64,000 nucleotides of DNA from Semisulcospira habei (lineage: Eukaryota > Mollusca > Gastropoda > Semisulcospiridae): NCBI GenBank assembly GCA_036245525.1, contig BTPG01000006.1, forward strand, positions 87,873,139 through 87,937,138, in the 5' to 3' direction. The position numbers and the translations under genes are program-made. Shown piece by piece: positions 21,922-33,244 of this stretch (the first letter of the stretch is position 1; the number at the start of each line of letters is the position of its first letter). Below the pieces are notes generated by a model. It worked only from the letters and a program-made list of their open reading frames with translations, made no database searches and had not been told where the DNA came from.

Positions 21922-22135
21922 TTAACCCATTTAGCCCCCAGTCCCTACAGCAGGATATGGATTGACCATGACAATTCAAGGGTAGTGCCAGATTAGCTTG
22001 GCGCCTTCAGGCGCCAAGCTAATCTGGCACTACCCTTGAATTGTCATGGTCAATCCATATCCTGCAACTGGTACATAGTCATTAGGCAACACCCCCGAAC
22101 TTTGAGAAATGGGACCTTGGGGCTAAATGGGTTAA
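21922..22135. mobile_element. TTAA hairpin element, family A
   Basis: Bounded by TTAACCCATTTAGCCCC and its inverse GGGGCTAAATGGGTTAA. Inside, 21950-22005 and 22010-22065 are perfect inverted copies (56 of 56) around a 4-base loop TTCA. TTAA plus CCC termini fit a piggyBac-type MITE. Confidence 0.8.
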
Positions 22136-22649
22136 TTAAAAAGGCTAATTTGACTTCTTTTTCATGCGTACTTACGATGTGCAGAACAATAACCAGTGGC
22201 CTAATTATCTGACACAAGACAACCAGTTTTAATAAAGGTACACATGACGGTGATTATCACAAGACAAACCAAAACAAAACTGGAACGATTTTCACAGAAA
22301 TAACCTGTACTATATGTGACTATTACTGTATTACTCCAGCGCCATATTCATGGTTCCCAATCTGACCACGTGAGGCGCACAAGAAATACAAAGTTGTGAA
22401 AATGTAGGCCAGTGGCGTGGCTAATCGATGGCGTGGTATGGTATGGTATGGTACGGTGTCTACAAGGCGTACATATCCATCTAATTAAAGATGCTCAAGG
22501 CGCCGCCGTAGGGATGGAAGCTGGAGATTTGAAAGCCTGCTTCTACTAAGCGCTACTTTATGTGCAAACCTCCACCCGGCTATAAACTTCGGTGCATGTG
22601 AAATATTTCTGTTTCCATTTCCTTTTCAAGTAGTGGTAATGAGATTTTT

Positions 22650-23215
22650 AACGTGTGCACTTGATGATTATGCGTGCAACCGTAAGCCGAGTCTGTACGT
22701 AAATTTGACTCGATGGAAATGAGGAAAAGTCCACATCCCATTCCTGCCCCCCCCCCCCACCCGGGTCTGCCCTGGGGGACTTGGGTGGGGTTAGGTATTT
22801 TTTAGTTCCCAGGGTCACCCTGGTCAGCCCCACAGGGTGGGTTTTTCTCTCTATTCTGGGGCATGTGTTTCTGTCTACCCTTTGTCCATTCACCTGTTTT
22901 TGCCTTTTTAAAACTCTCCATACTGTCTGCACTGCCTGTAGCTCTTGATATTGGATGTGTGTTGCTAAATGGTCTTAGCTTTATTTAGACCCCATGTTGT
23001 AGGTTTATTTAACGTATTTGACCGGCTGGCGACATACCTTCAATTTTCTGTTTAGTTTTCTTTCACAAGCAGTGCAGGCACGTCCTGAGAAAGCCTTGTT
23101 GCTGTCAGGACGTTAAGCAATGTACAATCAATCAATCATTCCTGCCCACCAGGGGATTCGAACTCGGGATCTTACGACTGTCAGCGCAGTGTCTTATCCA
23201 GTAGGCTACATCCCC
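22650..23215 (-). mobile_element. tRNA-related SINE, interrupted by a retroposon insertion
   Basis: On the minus strand, 23215-23138 reads a tRNA-like head with an A box (TAGCCTACTGG) and a B box (GAGTTCGAATCCC) at normal spacing. The body continues at 22740-22650 after the 388-bp insertion flanked by ATTCCTGCCC duplications. The head is too diverged at the acceptor stem to call a functional tRNA gene. Confidence 0.55.
22750..23137 (+). mobile_element. LINE 3'-end or SINE-like repeat, copy 1, with AATC tail
   Basis: About 390 bp ending GGACGTTAAGCAATGTACAA followed by AATCAATC. It is flanked by the direct repeat ATTCCTGCCC at 22740-22749 and 23138-23147, a 10-bp target duplication. Two more copies lie on the other strand at 891-1270 and 61931-62270. 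The insertion cuts a tRNA-related SINE in two. Confidence 0.75.
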
Positions 23216-23539
23216 AAAACTCAAAAATCAATATGGCGTAACTTAATCAATATGCCGATTTTGAAAATTCTCTACAATTCAAGTTGAACTCGTTTTAATA
23301 CCCCATACTTTTGGGCAATGTATAGGATAACTGCTGTTTATCTGTTTTCCGCGTGAATTATCACACTCAGATAAGTCATTTCCCGCCCATAAATCACCAC
23401 GAGAATTAATTTCACTACTTCGGCGAAAACGTGCATCTACAAGGGCACATATCCAAACGACCCACCGGAATGCCGCGGAGCTTATGAGGATTTATGCCTT
23501 ATGTTGTCCCTATGTACGTCTACCTTGTCCTAACGTTTG

Positions 23540-23580
23540 AGAGGGGGGGGGGGGGGAAGGGGAGGGGGGGGGGGGGGGGC
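23540..23580 (+). repeat. Poly-G tract
   Basis: Two G-runs separated by AAGGGGA; further G-rich DNA to 23845. Confidence 0.85.
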
Positions 23581-24016
23581 CGAAGGCAAGCGACAGTCCA
23601 GCCTAGTAAAAATCAAATATACATATCAAAATTTCACGATATTCTTTTTCCACCCAAAACATTTCTTCTCATTAAAATAAATCATCCGAACATGTTGTGG
23701 GGTGGGGGTGGTGAGTGGGGTGGCGGTGGTCGGAGGGGGGGGGGTGGGTGTGGGGTAAGGGGAAGGGGACACTCTGCTGCCCCCTACCTTGTATTTTTAG
23801 GGAGGGGGAGTTGGGGGAGGAGGGTCCCTCCTCCCCCCCCCCCTACGCCACTGCTATGTGTGGTCTCAGCAAAACAGCACATCATCCATCCCTTTCTGTC
23901 AGCAACAGACAGATTTATACGAGCCCCATCGGTGGTTAGAGGTTATCCCTAAGAAAGTAGATCAAACATCGCACGAACTTCAACTGAACATACAGCAGAT
24001 TCATCCAGACCTCTCC

Positions 24017-24090
24017 ATCGGCAAGAGGCGTATATTCTCATGAGCCCCTGCATCCGCAGGGGCTCATGAGAATATATGCCTCTTGCTCGT
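24017..24090. repeat. Family B core hairpin
   Basis: GGCAAGAGGCGTATATTCTC and its inverse form a stem of about 33 bp around CATCC. Confidence 0.7.
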
Positions 24091-24444
24091 AATACTGATT
24101 TCACGGACATCCACAGCTTGTGGTACTTATCCGGTATTACAAATAATATAATTATAACTGCCATAATAGGATGCACGCCGCAGTGGTAGGGGCGATTCAT
24201 CGAAACGGTCCCTGGCGTCCTTACTATCAAGAGGCGCAACCTAGTGTCTTTCCTTACTACAAAGGGGCTCAGCCTACTGTCTTTGACTTGATTCAGATGT
24301 TGACGTAGCTGCTATTAATTTTACGTCTCTCGCCCTTGGCGAAAACCGTGCGCCTACGTTCATTTCTCTTACGACGTGGAAGCCAAAACGATTTCTGTGT
24401 TCAGTGATATTAGATGGTCAACACACTAACTCCTTACAATGTCA

Positions 24445-24512
24445 GCAAGAGACATAGATTCTCACGAGCCTCTGCAGCCGCAGGGGCTTGCGAGAATCTA
24501 TGTCTCTTGCTG
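24445..24512. repeat. Family B core hairpin
   Basis: GCAAGAGACATAGATTCTCA and its inverse pair over about 30 bp around GCAGC. It is about 430 bp from the core at 24017. Confidence 0.7.
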
Positions 24513-24629
24513 CCGGAGAAAGGCTCCAGTTTCTCCTAAAATTGCGGGTGTTGTTTGGGGTTTAAGTGTAGGAATGAATAAAAGAAATATTACCTTGCTG
24601 TTCTATCAACCTTCGCTTATACTCTTTGT

Positions 24630-24836
24630 CCTGGTACACTATTGCTTGAAATAAATTTGACTATGATATTTCAAGGGTGGCGCCAGAATATCTTGGCGCC
24701 TCAGGCGCCAAGCTATTTTGGCACCACCCTTGAACTATAATGGTTGATTTATATCATAATCTGTATTGTAGCTTTCCATTATAGGACAATAAGCAAATTT
24801 AAAAAAAAACCAGCCTCAGAGTGTAATGGGTTAAGG
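24630..24836. mobile_element. TTAA hairpin element, family A (diverged)
   Basis: Inner stem TTTCAAGGGTGGCGCCAGAA with its inverse ending CACCACCCTTGAA. Right end GTAATGGGTTAA; left end degraded. Confidence 0.65.
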
Positions 24837-25548
24837 AAATTACACGTATGTAGAGATCAATGGAGCGCTGTAGAGTCACGCTGCCATAAGGGATTTCGTG
24901 CATGCGCAGCGCGCTAATCCGAAATTCAATTCGAGTAAATAAACGACTGCACGATGTAGAACCAGATTACGGCTGTGGAGTCTGGAAGCACTCCTGAAAA
25001 GCCAAACCGCCCCGGCAGGCAGGCCTGCCGCAAACAATCAATCAATGAATCAATCAGTCAGTCAATTAAAACAACAACAACAACAACAAACAAACACCAA
25101 ACAAACAAATAAACAAACGAAACGAAACGAACCAAACAAACCAAAAAACAACAACCCCACAACCTTCGCAAATGTTGTTCAGTCTACAGCCGACAGAGGC
25201 CCTATATATACGTTCTGGTCTGCATGTGTACAAGAACACTACCGCCCGCGGGCGTTTCAGGCTACTCTGTTCTTGTTACACTGGCGATAATTAAGTTGCC
25301 TACACATGCATGTCGGAAGTAATGAAGTTAATCCGGTATAGGGCTATGCCGGTTATAGCTAACCTCGGCATAGACCCGCTCAGAATTTCGCATGCACAAC
25401 ACAGTTTTAGGCGCAATAGCTATGCTGATGTTGATTATACATAGTTCGGGGCCACACCTCGATTGCGCATGTGTAAACGTACAGAATATGCACTTCCTCC
25501 TGCTTTGTTGTCATTCTGTGTATCTCTTCGCATAATACAATCGTAGCA

Positions 25549-25927
25549 ATGAGCATGGATCAAGAAAAGTCAAACTTAAAGAGAAATAGAAAACCAAATT
25601 GGGACGCAGGAGAAATCCAGGCACTGCTGACCGAGTTACAAATAGAGGGGAGAGGGTTGTTTGCGGCGATTACGCCGCAGAACACGGTGGCGATGAAGAA
25701 TGCAAGATGGAAAAGGATAGCTGGCATAATAACAGCACGTGGCGTGGCTGTTAGAACAATAGACGAAGTCAGAGCAAAGTGGAAAGCACTTAAAAAGGAG
25801 GTGATAGACAAAGATGCAGGGGCACGAATGACAGGAGGAGGCAAACCTCCAAATAAGTTCATTCCATTTGAGGACATGATCCGAGCCGTGATCGGAGAAG
25901 GATCAAATCTGTACACGGGAATTGATG
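25549..25927 (+). CDS. Harbinger Myb/SANT-like DNA-binding protein, first exon
   Basis: This is the accessory protein that in PIF/Harbinger elements binds DNA and helps import the transposase. The ATG at 25549 opens a frame with a helix-turn-helix-like region: KRNRKPNWDAGEIQALLTEL, then a middle helix around NARWKRIAGI and a third around VRAKWKALKKEV. After FEDMIRAV the frame reaches GATG|GTAAGT at 25927/25928, a consensus splice donor, so the remaining 8 codons to the stop are probably intronic. The related cellular protein is NAIF1. No second exon was identified. Confidence 0.7.
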
Positions 25928-26714
25928 GTAAGTGTACTACTAGGGCCTAGGCCTACGCAATACTCATAGTTATAGGGCGTAATTACATATTACCTGAGGA
26001 ATAAATTTTTTTTTTAAAAGTTAAAAAAAACCTTAAGCAAAAACTGTAAAAGTATTATTATTTATTATAAACATGTCCTACTCTAGACTTAACTCTAGGC
26101 AGTTACATGAATACACAACAATAAACTATTTAATATAAAAAAAGCAGGAAAGCTAATTTCTAGATAAAAACACTATTAACACACACACTCTCACAGGATA
26201 GCTCATTAAATATCAAGTAATGTACAGAAAAAAGAAAACATAACTCTCTAACCTACAAAATCTCTCTCTCATGAGTATGTAAACAAAAACAAAACATATA
26301 CATTTTGTATCAATTACCTTTTTTAAAAGTGACAAAACAATTACACAGGGTAATTTATTAAATACATGTATTTAAAATCCATAACCTTTATTCTATGACG
26401 CACAACAGGAATAATAAAGGTGCAAGTTTTTGTAACATTCATCTAACACACACACACACATACACACACGATGTAGTTTGCACGTAATACGATTTTACAT
26501 ACATAACTAAACATTATACACTACACTTTATGTTTAGATATGTGAAATAGGAAGGGCTGAATCCAGTAGGGGGGGGGGGGTGGGCTTGGTTCTACAGTAC
26601 CCCTCCCCACCCCCCCCCCCCCCCCCCCCCATCCTCGGCTTTAAAAAAATCGACAAGAAAAACCACTGCCAGATTACCATGAATGTTCTGAAAAGGAGGG
26701 GTGCTTTGTTGTCA

Positions 26715-26860
26715 TATTAGCACCCCCCACCCCCGCCCGCCACTACTAGTATATAGTAGTATGCTAGAACCTGGCAATAGATATTAAAAAATAAGTTGAG
26801 CACCCCCCCCCCCCCCTTTTTCCCTTGAAAACTGATTGCTCCGACCCTGATAGGGGTTGC
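26715..26860 (-). repeat. G/C-tract repeat truncating the Harbinger transposase
   Basis: On the minus strand it reads poly-G, GTGCTCAACTTATTTTTTAA and CTATTGCCAGGTTCTAG. It resembles 39890-39990 (CTTAACTTTTATTTTTTTCT, ATTGCCAGGGTCTAG). Confidence 0.5.
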
Positions 26861-27401
26861 TTTAAAATATTTCTGCACATTGATTGAGTGATAGTTCTTT
26901 CTGTTGACGAACTCGTGTTCATTTTCCACCGGTGCTTGGATCCTTATTTGAGTTCCATCAACAGCGCCAATACTGTTTGGAAAGCCATTGCGTTGAAAAA
27001 AGATGCGTTTTGTTACATCGGCTTCTTCTTGTGTTGGCATTGTAATCCATTGTGGCACTCGTCTGCAGAGAGCTTCAGTCACCCTTGTAACAATTCGGCT
27101 AATTGTTGACTGATGCACACCAAGAAGCTCCCCACAATCATCTTGAAACACACCCTTTGCGTAAAATCTTAGTGTTACCATCACTTGAAGCAAGGGAGGT
27201 ACAGTGCGCGAGTCGATTCGAAACTTCTATCTCGTCCTTCACCTCATCTGTTATCTTTATAATGTCCTCACGTCGAAAACGAAATTTTGTATACAGTTCC
27301 ACATCATCCATTGCGTCAAATGGATTTGTCCTGTCCCGAAAAATCCTGTCACACCTAAAATTTCGCCGACGTCCGTGAATGTACAACCACAACAACGCCA
27401 T
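26855..27401 (-). pseudogene. Harbinger transposase (HARBI1-like), frameshifted and truncated
   Basis: The N-terminal frame, 27401 to about 27205 (MALLWLYIHGRRRNFRCDRI), gives way by a single-base shift to a second frame. That frame continues TVPPLLQVMVTLRFYAKGVF, then GVHQSTISRIVTRV and GAVDGTQIRIQAP, the first catalytic Asp of the DDE nuclease. Homology stops after HSINVQ near 26875, where a G-rich repeat begins; the second Asp and the Glu are missing. The protein is non-functional. Confidence 0.8.
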
Positions 27402-27714
27402 TTTGGAATAGTGTTAAACCGACCTCAATGAGCAACATAACTTATGCCCGGCAAAGGCCGGCATAGGGCACCGGAAATAGACTAAGCTTTGCTTATGCAT
27501 ACCAAATACTAACCTCGCTATTTCGACATTGCGCTAAACCGGCATAGCAACGCTATTTCTTCCGACATGCATACCAGCCCACTGGAACAGTTATAGGCTA
27601 AAACGTCTCATCCAGCAAAGGGTAGGGAAAGAAAGTGGTGGTGATGGGGGGGGGGGGGGGGGGGGGGGGGCGGAAGGGTTGCGAGCGGCAGAAATGTAAA
27701 TACAATACAATAAT

Positions 27715-27787
27715 CTGCAATAGGTACAGATTCCCATGAGGCCCTGCATTCGCAGGAACTCACTGCATGAAAATCTATGCCTAATGC
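27715..27787. repeat. Family B core hairpin, degenerate
   Basis: CAATAGGTACAGATTCCCAT and the inverse part TGAAAATCTATGCCTAATGC, with an extra ACTCACTGC in one arm. Lies just outside the Harbinger element. Confidence 0.5.
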
Positions 27788-27851
27788 AGATGGAAGCAGC
27801 GTCTGAATCCGTGAATCTCCTCAACACACGTACTCGTCCCGAGGCAAAGGG

Positions 27852-28025
27852 GCCTGACGAGTGATGCTTTGAATAGTGCAGATCCGCTGCGCCACCGCGT
27901 GCGCTCGGCCACCACGTAAATAGCGCAAGTCAGTATTGTGAACTGAGCTAGAGGACGCGGTGGTGCGCACCCGGTGGCGCAGCGGATTTGCATTTAGTCA
28001 AAGCACCACTCCTCCGTCAGGCCCC
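27852..28025. repeat. 173-bp imperfect palindrome with a pol III A-box-like stem
   Basis: GGGCCTGACGAGTGATGCTT and GATCCGCTGCGCCACCG (left arm) pair with CGGTGGCGCAGCGGAT and AAGCACCACTCCTCCGTCAG (right arm). TGGCGCAGCGG fits a tRNA A box. Confidence 0.6.
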
Positions 28026-28195
28026 TATGACCCGTGGTTATTTCAAGGGTATACTTCGCGCTTATACAGTTGAAGACAAAATCGTTGCATTACGAGTTAG
28101 TAAAGCCCTCGACTCTTACCTCCGACACTGACCCCGCTGACCGGACCCGATAGGCGACAAGCCGAACCACTGGCAACGGCCTAAGTCGTAATGCA

Positions 28196-28410
28196 GTTAA
28201 CTCATTCAGCCCGACGGCCGTATTTCCCAAATTTTGGAGGTGTCATCTAATGACTATGCACCAGTTGCAGGAGATGGATCGACCATGATAATTCAAGGGT
28301 AGTGCCAGATTAGCTTGGCGCCGCCAGGCGCCAAGCTAATCTGGCACTACCCTTGAATTATCATGGTCGACCCATCTCCTGCTGTAGTGCGTCACGGCTG
28401 AATGGGTTAA
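28196..28410. mobile_element. TTAA hairpin element, family A
   Basis: TTAACTCATTCAGCCCG at the left and CGGCTGAATGGGTTAA at the right. A near-perfect inner stem of about 55 bp surrounds the loop GCCA, centred near 28324. Confidence 0.8.
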
Positions 28411-28661
28411 TAATATCATAATTTTTATCATATTATGATCAGGCCATTACTACAAGACACATTATCATCTCGCCGAACTTCATGCCCGGCGACAAGAACC
28501 CGCCCCTTGTCCCTCTACGAGGTTCGGAATGTAGAGGTATTCGTTAGCTTTGTTCTTTGTAATGAATGCTTATTAAATAATGGATTATGTAGACGGACAC
28601 AAGTTGAAAAATGCAAAACCACCGTTAAAGGTACTTACGGATTACAAAGAATAAACTCAGC

Positions 28662-28664
<3 letters not shown>

Positions 28665-28720
<56 letters not shown>
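28665..28720 (+). repeat. TA microsatellite
   Basis: About 56 bp of TA. Confidence 0.95.
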
Positions 28721-28723
<3 letters not shown>

Positions 28724-28867
28724 CCACATTACTTCACTCATAGATTACAAATAATTTTATTTATATTGATACACTACACCTCATACCTCACTCCTCCTCA
28801 CTCCCCAAAGTAAAGAAGAGGAATATTGGGGTGTTTTGAAGATTCGAGTTATTGTTGGTCAAACGGC

Positions 28868-29448
28868 CGTACATGTAAAACTTAGGTGTAATACAGACAA
28901 AACCTGGTTCAGCGTTGATTGGTTGGAAGAAAGAACGGGTATTCCCAGCAGAAGGTATACACAAATATAATGATATCATTATGACTCGAAAAAGATCAGC
29001 CCTGTTAACCGCTTCCCTGCCACAGGACATATATTTTGTTTCTCAAGTCTTTATTCGCTTAATGACCAAAAGCCACAAGCATCCAGTGACCTGACATGGA
29101 TACAAAATACTCTCAAGAAGAGACATAGATCCTCATGGGCCCCCGTACGAACCTTCGCTCACATGATTAAAACAAAAATCACAAAAAAAAAACCAACAAC
29201 TGGATAACTCTTTCGATATGAGGAAGTCCTCCCTGATACTTAACCCCTTTGTGCATGCTGATCTTTTTCGAGTCACAATGATATATTTTTGCGTATACAT
29301 TCTGCTCACCTTCTACTCGTTCTTTCTTCCAACTAATCCAACGCTGAGCAAGGTTTTGTATATGTTATACATAGGTTTTACATGTATCGAAAAAGATCAG
29401 TCCTGTTAAACCCTTCCCTGCCACAGGACATATATTTTGTTTCTCAAA
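28868..29448. repeat. Fold-back with an added direct repeat
   Basis: 28868-28998 recurs inverted at 29260-29385 (for example CGAAAAAGATCAG and its complement). The 60 bp after it (CCTGCCACAGGACATATATT) recurs directly at 28987-29045 and 29389-29448. Confidence 0.65.
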
Positions 29449-29507
29449 TTACTCTCAGGAAGAGACATAGAAGCCACAAACATCCAATGAATATGGATAC
29501 AAATTAC

Positions 29508-29572
29508 TCTCAGGAAGAGACATAGATCCTCATGAGCCCCCGCGGGGGCTCATGAGGATCTATGCCTCTTCT
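29508..29572. repeat. Family B core hairpin (perfect centre)
   Basis: AGAGACATAGATCCTCATGA and its inverse meet at CCCCCGCGGGGG, a stem of about 31 bp with almost no loop. A half copy lies at 29113-29145. Confidence 0.7.
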
Positions 29573-29938
29573 AGTTGGATTGTGTTCATCTTTTCTCGGT
29601 AGTTAAGGGGTTAAAAGTGAGTCGAACGATGTTTATGACACTGCCGCCCATAGCAACAAAGTAAACAGTGATTGCGCAGAGCGTTCATTGTGATCGGTTC
29701 AAGGCAGACCCGAGGTAGGTGCTCAGGAAAAATAATAGAAAAATTAGTATGTAGTTACATTTTCTTAGACATTTGGGAATGCATATATTATAATCTGACT
29801 TTCCGATGTTTTCTGATCTTGAATTCGATGAAAGGAAACTAGAGTAGTGGCCACAATGTGTCATTTTCGACATTCGATTTTGACACGTAGGCTTCATAAG
29901 CGCTGTCTCTATTGCTCTTTTCTTTATTGCACGCGCGA

Positions 29939-30172
<234 letters not shown>

Positions 30173-30173
<1 letters not shown>

Positions 30174-31205
30174 AACCAAACTATAAATCAGAGATGACGG
30201 TAAGCTGAAATCTGGCTTATTTCTTCGAAGGTATCGCATTTTGCCGAGGCGGACCCTTTGCATTTGATGCAGCAGTGAACAAAGTTGTCCTAATCCAAGC
30301 AATATGTTTTTGTAATCACTATGCTGTCCGTATTATGTACCTAAAAATGCACACCTGTTCAGGTAAAGTGCGCGGCCGTTACTAGTTGGGTGACTTGGCG
30401 GTTAGTATAGTGAAATTCTGCTGAATGGACTGAAGAAATTGATGCACGAATCATGCAAATCCGTGTAGATTTGGCTGAGAAATTTCGATTAAAAAATCAC
30501 GAAAAAGTCATGAGCAATAACATTCGGCTGTTCCTTACCGTAAGATCTGCAAGAGCTAAAGAAGATCTTTGGGAGGGGTTCGGGGGAGTGGGCTGGGGAG
30601 GGGGGGGGGGGTAGAGGTGTCGGGCGGAGGTTCATGTGCACTACATGATATACCGTCTGCGAGTAGACGGGGACCGTGATGTCGCGCAGTTTTGTCTTCA
30701 GTTGTAAAAATCGCACATTTGATATTTCACCGGAGTCAACCTACATCTATTTAGGGATTTGGGGAGGGGTGGGGGTTTGGGGGGGACGGGATGATCTCAA
30801 CCTAGAGTAAGATGCATGGATTCTGCAGGAGCTCATGAGAATCTGTGCCTCTTGCAGATGGAAGGGTGTTTGCTGTGCATCAGTGGCAACATTCCCCAAA
30901 TATGTTTTGTTTCATAGTAAGACTCAGGGGCTAGGTTTGGAACTGCGCACGGGAGCAAAATCCCGGCGATATTCCCACATGAGCAGAACGTATATTTACT
31001 CGGGTTTTTCCGACCTAGTCTTTGACTGTGACTCGAAATTATCGGGCGAATTTAACGACACGGGTAATAATTAAAGACAACGGAAAAGTCCCCAAATACA
31101 TTGGTCTGTGATATTGAACCTTCTGTCAAAACGCAATCACGTGCCAGCACGCTCACCCACAGCCTAAAACACCCAGTCCCTCCACTGAAGAAATGACGTA
31201 AGTAA
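30173..31205. other. No gene recognised
   Basis: A family B half core at 30822-30860, G-runs at 30598-30612 and 30764-30786; otherwise nothing recognised. Confidence 0.5.
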
Positions 31206-31622
31206 TTGTGGCCAATTGATCTGTTACCAACAATAGATTCTCAGGCTCATCCTCCGACACACATAAATTTCGCTTTCCCAATTTCAAATGTAAAACACGT
31301 GGCAGTCGTGCCTTCTCAGTCCCATCTTGGCCCTGCCACTTGGAACAGCCTCCCCGCCCCTGTCCGTAACTGTCAAACGCTCTCCTCATTCAAATCACTT
31401 CTCAAAACCCACCTTTACAATGCTGCCTTTTACTAGTTCATTTCCCCAGCCATGCACACAATTCATCACCATTGTCACGTATGTGTGTGTGCGTGTGCGT
31501 ATGTTGTGTGTCTGTGTGTGCATGTTAGCTGTTAGCCTTTTCATAGTATCAACGCTTAGAGCTACTTTTAGAATAAGCGCTTAACAACTCTCCTTTTTTA
31601 TTATTACTATTATTATTATGCG
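31206..31622 (+). mobile_element. LINE 3' end (L2/CR1-like): C-terminal ORF tail, 3' UTR and ATT tail
   Basis: The frame ending at 31436 reads GPATWNSLPAPVRNCQTLSS and FKSLLKTHLY, the conserved C-terminal tail of CR1/L2-group reverse transcriptases. A TG-rich 3' UTR follows, with a CGCTTAGAGC motif, closing in TTATTACTATTATTATTATG at about 31600-31620. Strongly 5'-truncated. Confidence 0.75.
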
Positions 31623-31624
31623 CT

Positions 31625-31930
31625 CCCGTATATCACGGTGTCTGAAATTAGTGTGCACATGACTGGCTCCCACAGCCAGGATTTCCAGTAAGCAAAAGAT
31701 CTTCGGGCCGACGTCAGCCTTGTCTGGCCTGTGCACATTTGTGCGTGGACCAGCTAAGGCTGACACTGGCTTGACTGAGGACTTCTTGTTTACCAAATGG
31801 TTTTTCTTCACATCCACATAAATTCAGCACTACATTAATGTGCTCATGAATAACGTGCTCTGACTTCATGGCTCCCTGGTGCCGCAGTATACTGAAGCTG
31901 ACTGGTATGATGCCCCAAAAAATAACCAAA
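31625..31930. repeat. Repeat G
   Basis: Contains GCAAAAGATCTTCGGGCCGA and CCAGCTAAGGCTGACACTGG, then CCCTGGTGCCGCAGTATACT. It shares these blocks with 38905-39115 and, in part, with 10310-10395 and 13480-13625. Confidence 0.5.
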
Positions 31931-32639
31931 TAAATAGAAACACACTGGAATTGCAAAGACAGAAATTTCAGTACTGAAAGTCGTTAGGAATAAAATAAAT
32001 GGATAATAAATAGTAAAACCATGCGTTTGTTTCTTGTAGGAAAAAAGCATTGGTGTAATACTCAATAGATATTAATTTCCGCAATGGAAAAGATTCTAAT
32101 AACAGTTTTAATTGTTGTATTTTTCCTTCTCAGAAAAAAAGCTGCACACAACAGTCACCATCTGGATAGGGCAGATGTGGTCACTCTAGGCAGGTGAATG
32201 TTTTACACACAGTCTCTCTACAGTAAATTTGAACAAGAAGTATAGGTTTTGGGTGGATGCTACAGAGAGGTGGCCCCTATATGAAGGTGGCCGCTGCAAC
32301 ATGTAAATAAACAGAAAGCAGTAGTTTAATGCTGATTTCATTATTAATCTTTTGGCTAAATCATATATGTGGGAACCATCTAGACAGAAAGGGTTAAATT
32401 TTTGTCCTTCCTTGTTTCTAATTCCTGATTCCTCATGACTAATGGAACATATACACATGTGTATTTTATAGGCCTACAGGAAAAATCATATCTGCTTATG
32501 TGGCACTTACAGGCACAAATGACAGTCGACTGTTGAAATACACGTTGACAGTCATGAATCAAATGTTTGCCTTAGATCTGCACACTGCTTACGTTGCTTG
32601 TCACTTTAAGCTATTCAGCACAGACACATACAAGATATA

Positions 32640-32800
32640 AATCAAACATGATAGTTCAAGGGTGGTGCCAGATTCGCTTGGCACCTCCAGGTGCCGACCT
32701 CTTCTGGAACTACCCTTGAACTACCATGGTCAATCTGCCTTCTGGGCTGTAATGCTGTTTTTAGAAGACAACAGTATGGGCCTAAGTTAGGGGCTAAATG
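32640..32800. mobile_element. TTAA hairpin element, family A (degenerate)
   Basis: Inner arms ATAGTTCAAGGGTGGTGCCA and the inverted GGAACTACCCTTGAACTA are visible, with several stem mismatches. Outer ends are eroded. Lies about 0.7 kb beyond the 3' end of HYKK. Confidence 0.6.
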
Positions 32801-33163
32801 TATGAAAAAGCGACATCATAAAGGCAGCACAAAGTATTAATTAATAGTTCATACCTCCTTTATCAATATTCCTGGTACATGCATATTTCACAATAATGAT
32901 GCTTACTGGTAGAAGGACCAACGACTTTCATCTACCTGTGAAATGTGAACATCGTAAAATGAAACCTTTCTGCTCTTCTTCTCCTTGCGTACATGGGAGA
33001 TGTGCAAATGGGCAGTAACGACACCGACATTATGTACACCTACTGACATGGCTTGTAAAAAGTAGGGTAGAAACGTATTACTTCATGCAAGACAAACATT
33101 GAAAGCCTGTGTTTTGGGGGAGGGCAAAACTTATCACTCAAATAATTTTCTGTCTATATCTCT

Positions 33164-33244
33164 TTAACTCTTTCGAGACGTGCCGCAACCGGATTCGCGG
33201 TGTAAAGCCGCGAATCTGGATGCGACACGTCTCGAAAGAGTTAA
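33164..33244. mobile_element. TTAA hairpin element, family C
   Basis: An 81-bp palindrome: TTAACTCTTTCGAGACGTG at the left, CACGTCTCGAAAGAGTTAA at the right, inner arms CCGGATTCGCGG against CCGCGAATCTGG. Confidence 0.8.

Larger units (their letters stand above)
25306..27572. mobile_element. PIF/Harbinger-type DNA transposon with convergent Myb-like and transposase genes, degraded
   Basis: The same 14-bp sequence, ATGCATGTCGGAAG, is found inverted at 25306-25319 and 27559-27572. Subterminal copies of CTATGCC/GGCATAG occur in both ends (about 25345-25375 and 27450-27545), as expected of transposase-binding repeats. Inside are a Myb-like exon on plus (25549-25927) and a HARBI1-like nuclease on minus (27401 to about 26855), the two-gene pattern of PIF/Harbinger. 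The middle is AT-rich and noncoding. The target-site duplication is not resolved. Confidence 0.8.

Noticed and set aside
23142..23215. Functional tRNA gene on the minus strand
   Set aside because: A and B boxes are present, but acceptor-stem pairing is poor and the sequence continues as a SINE body.
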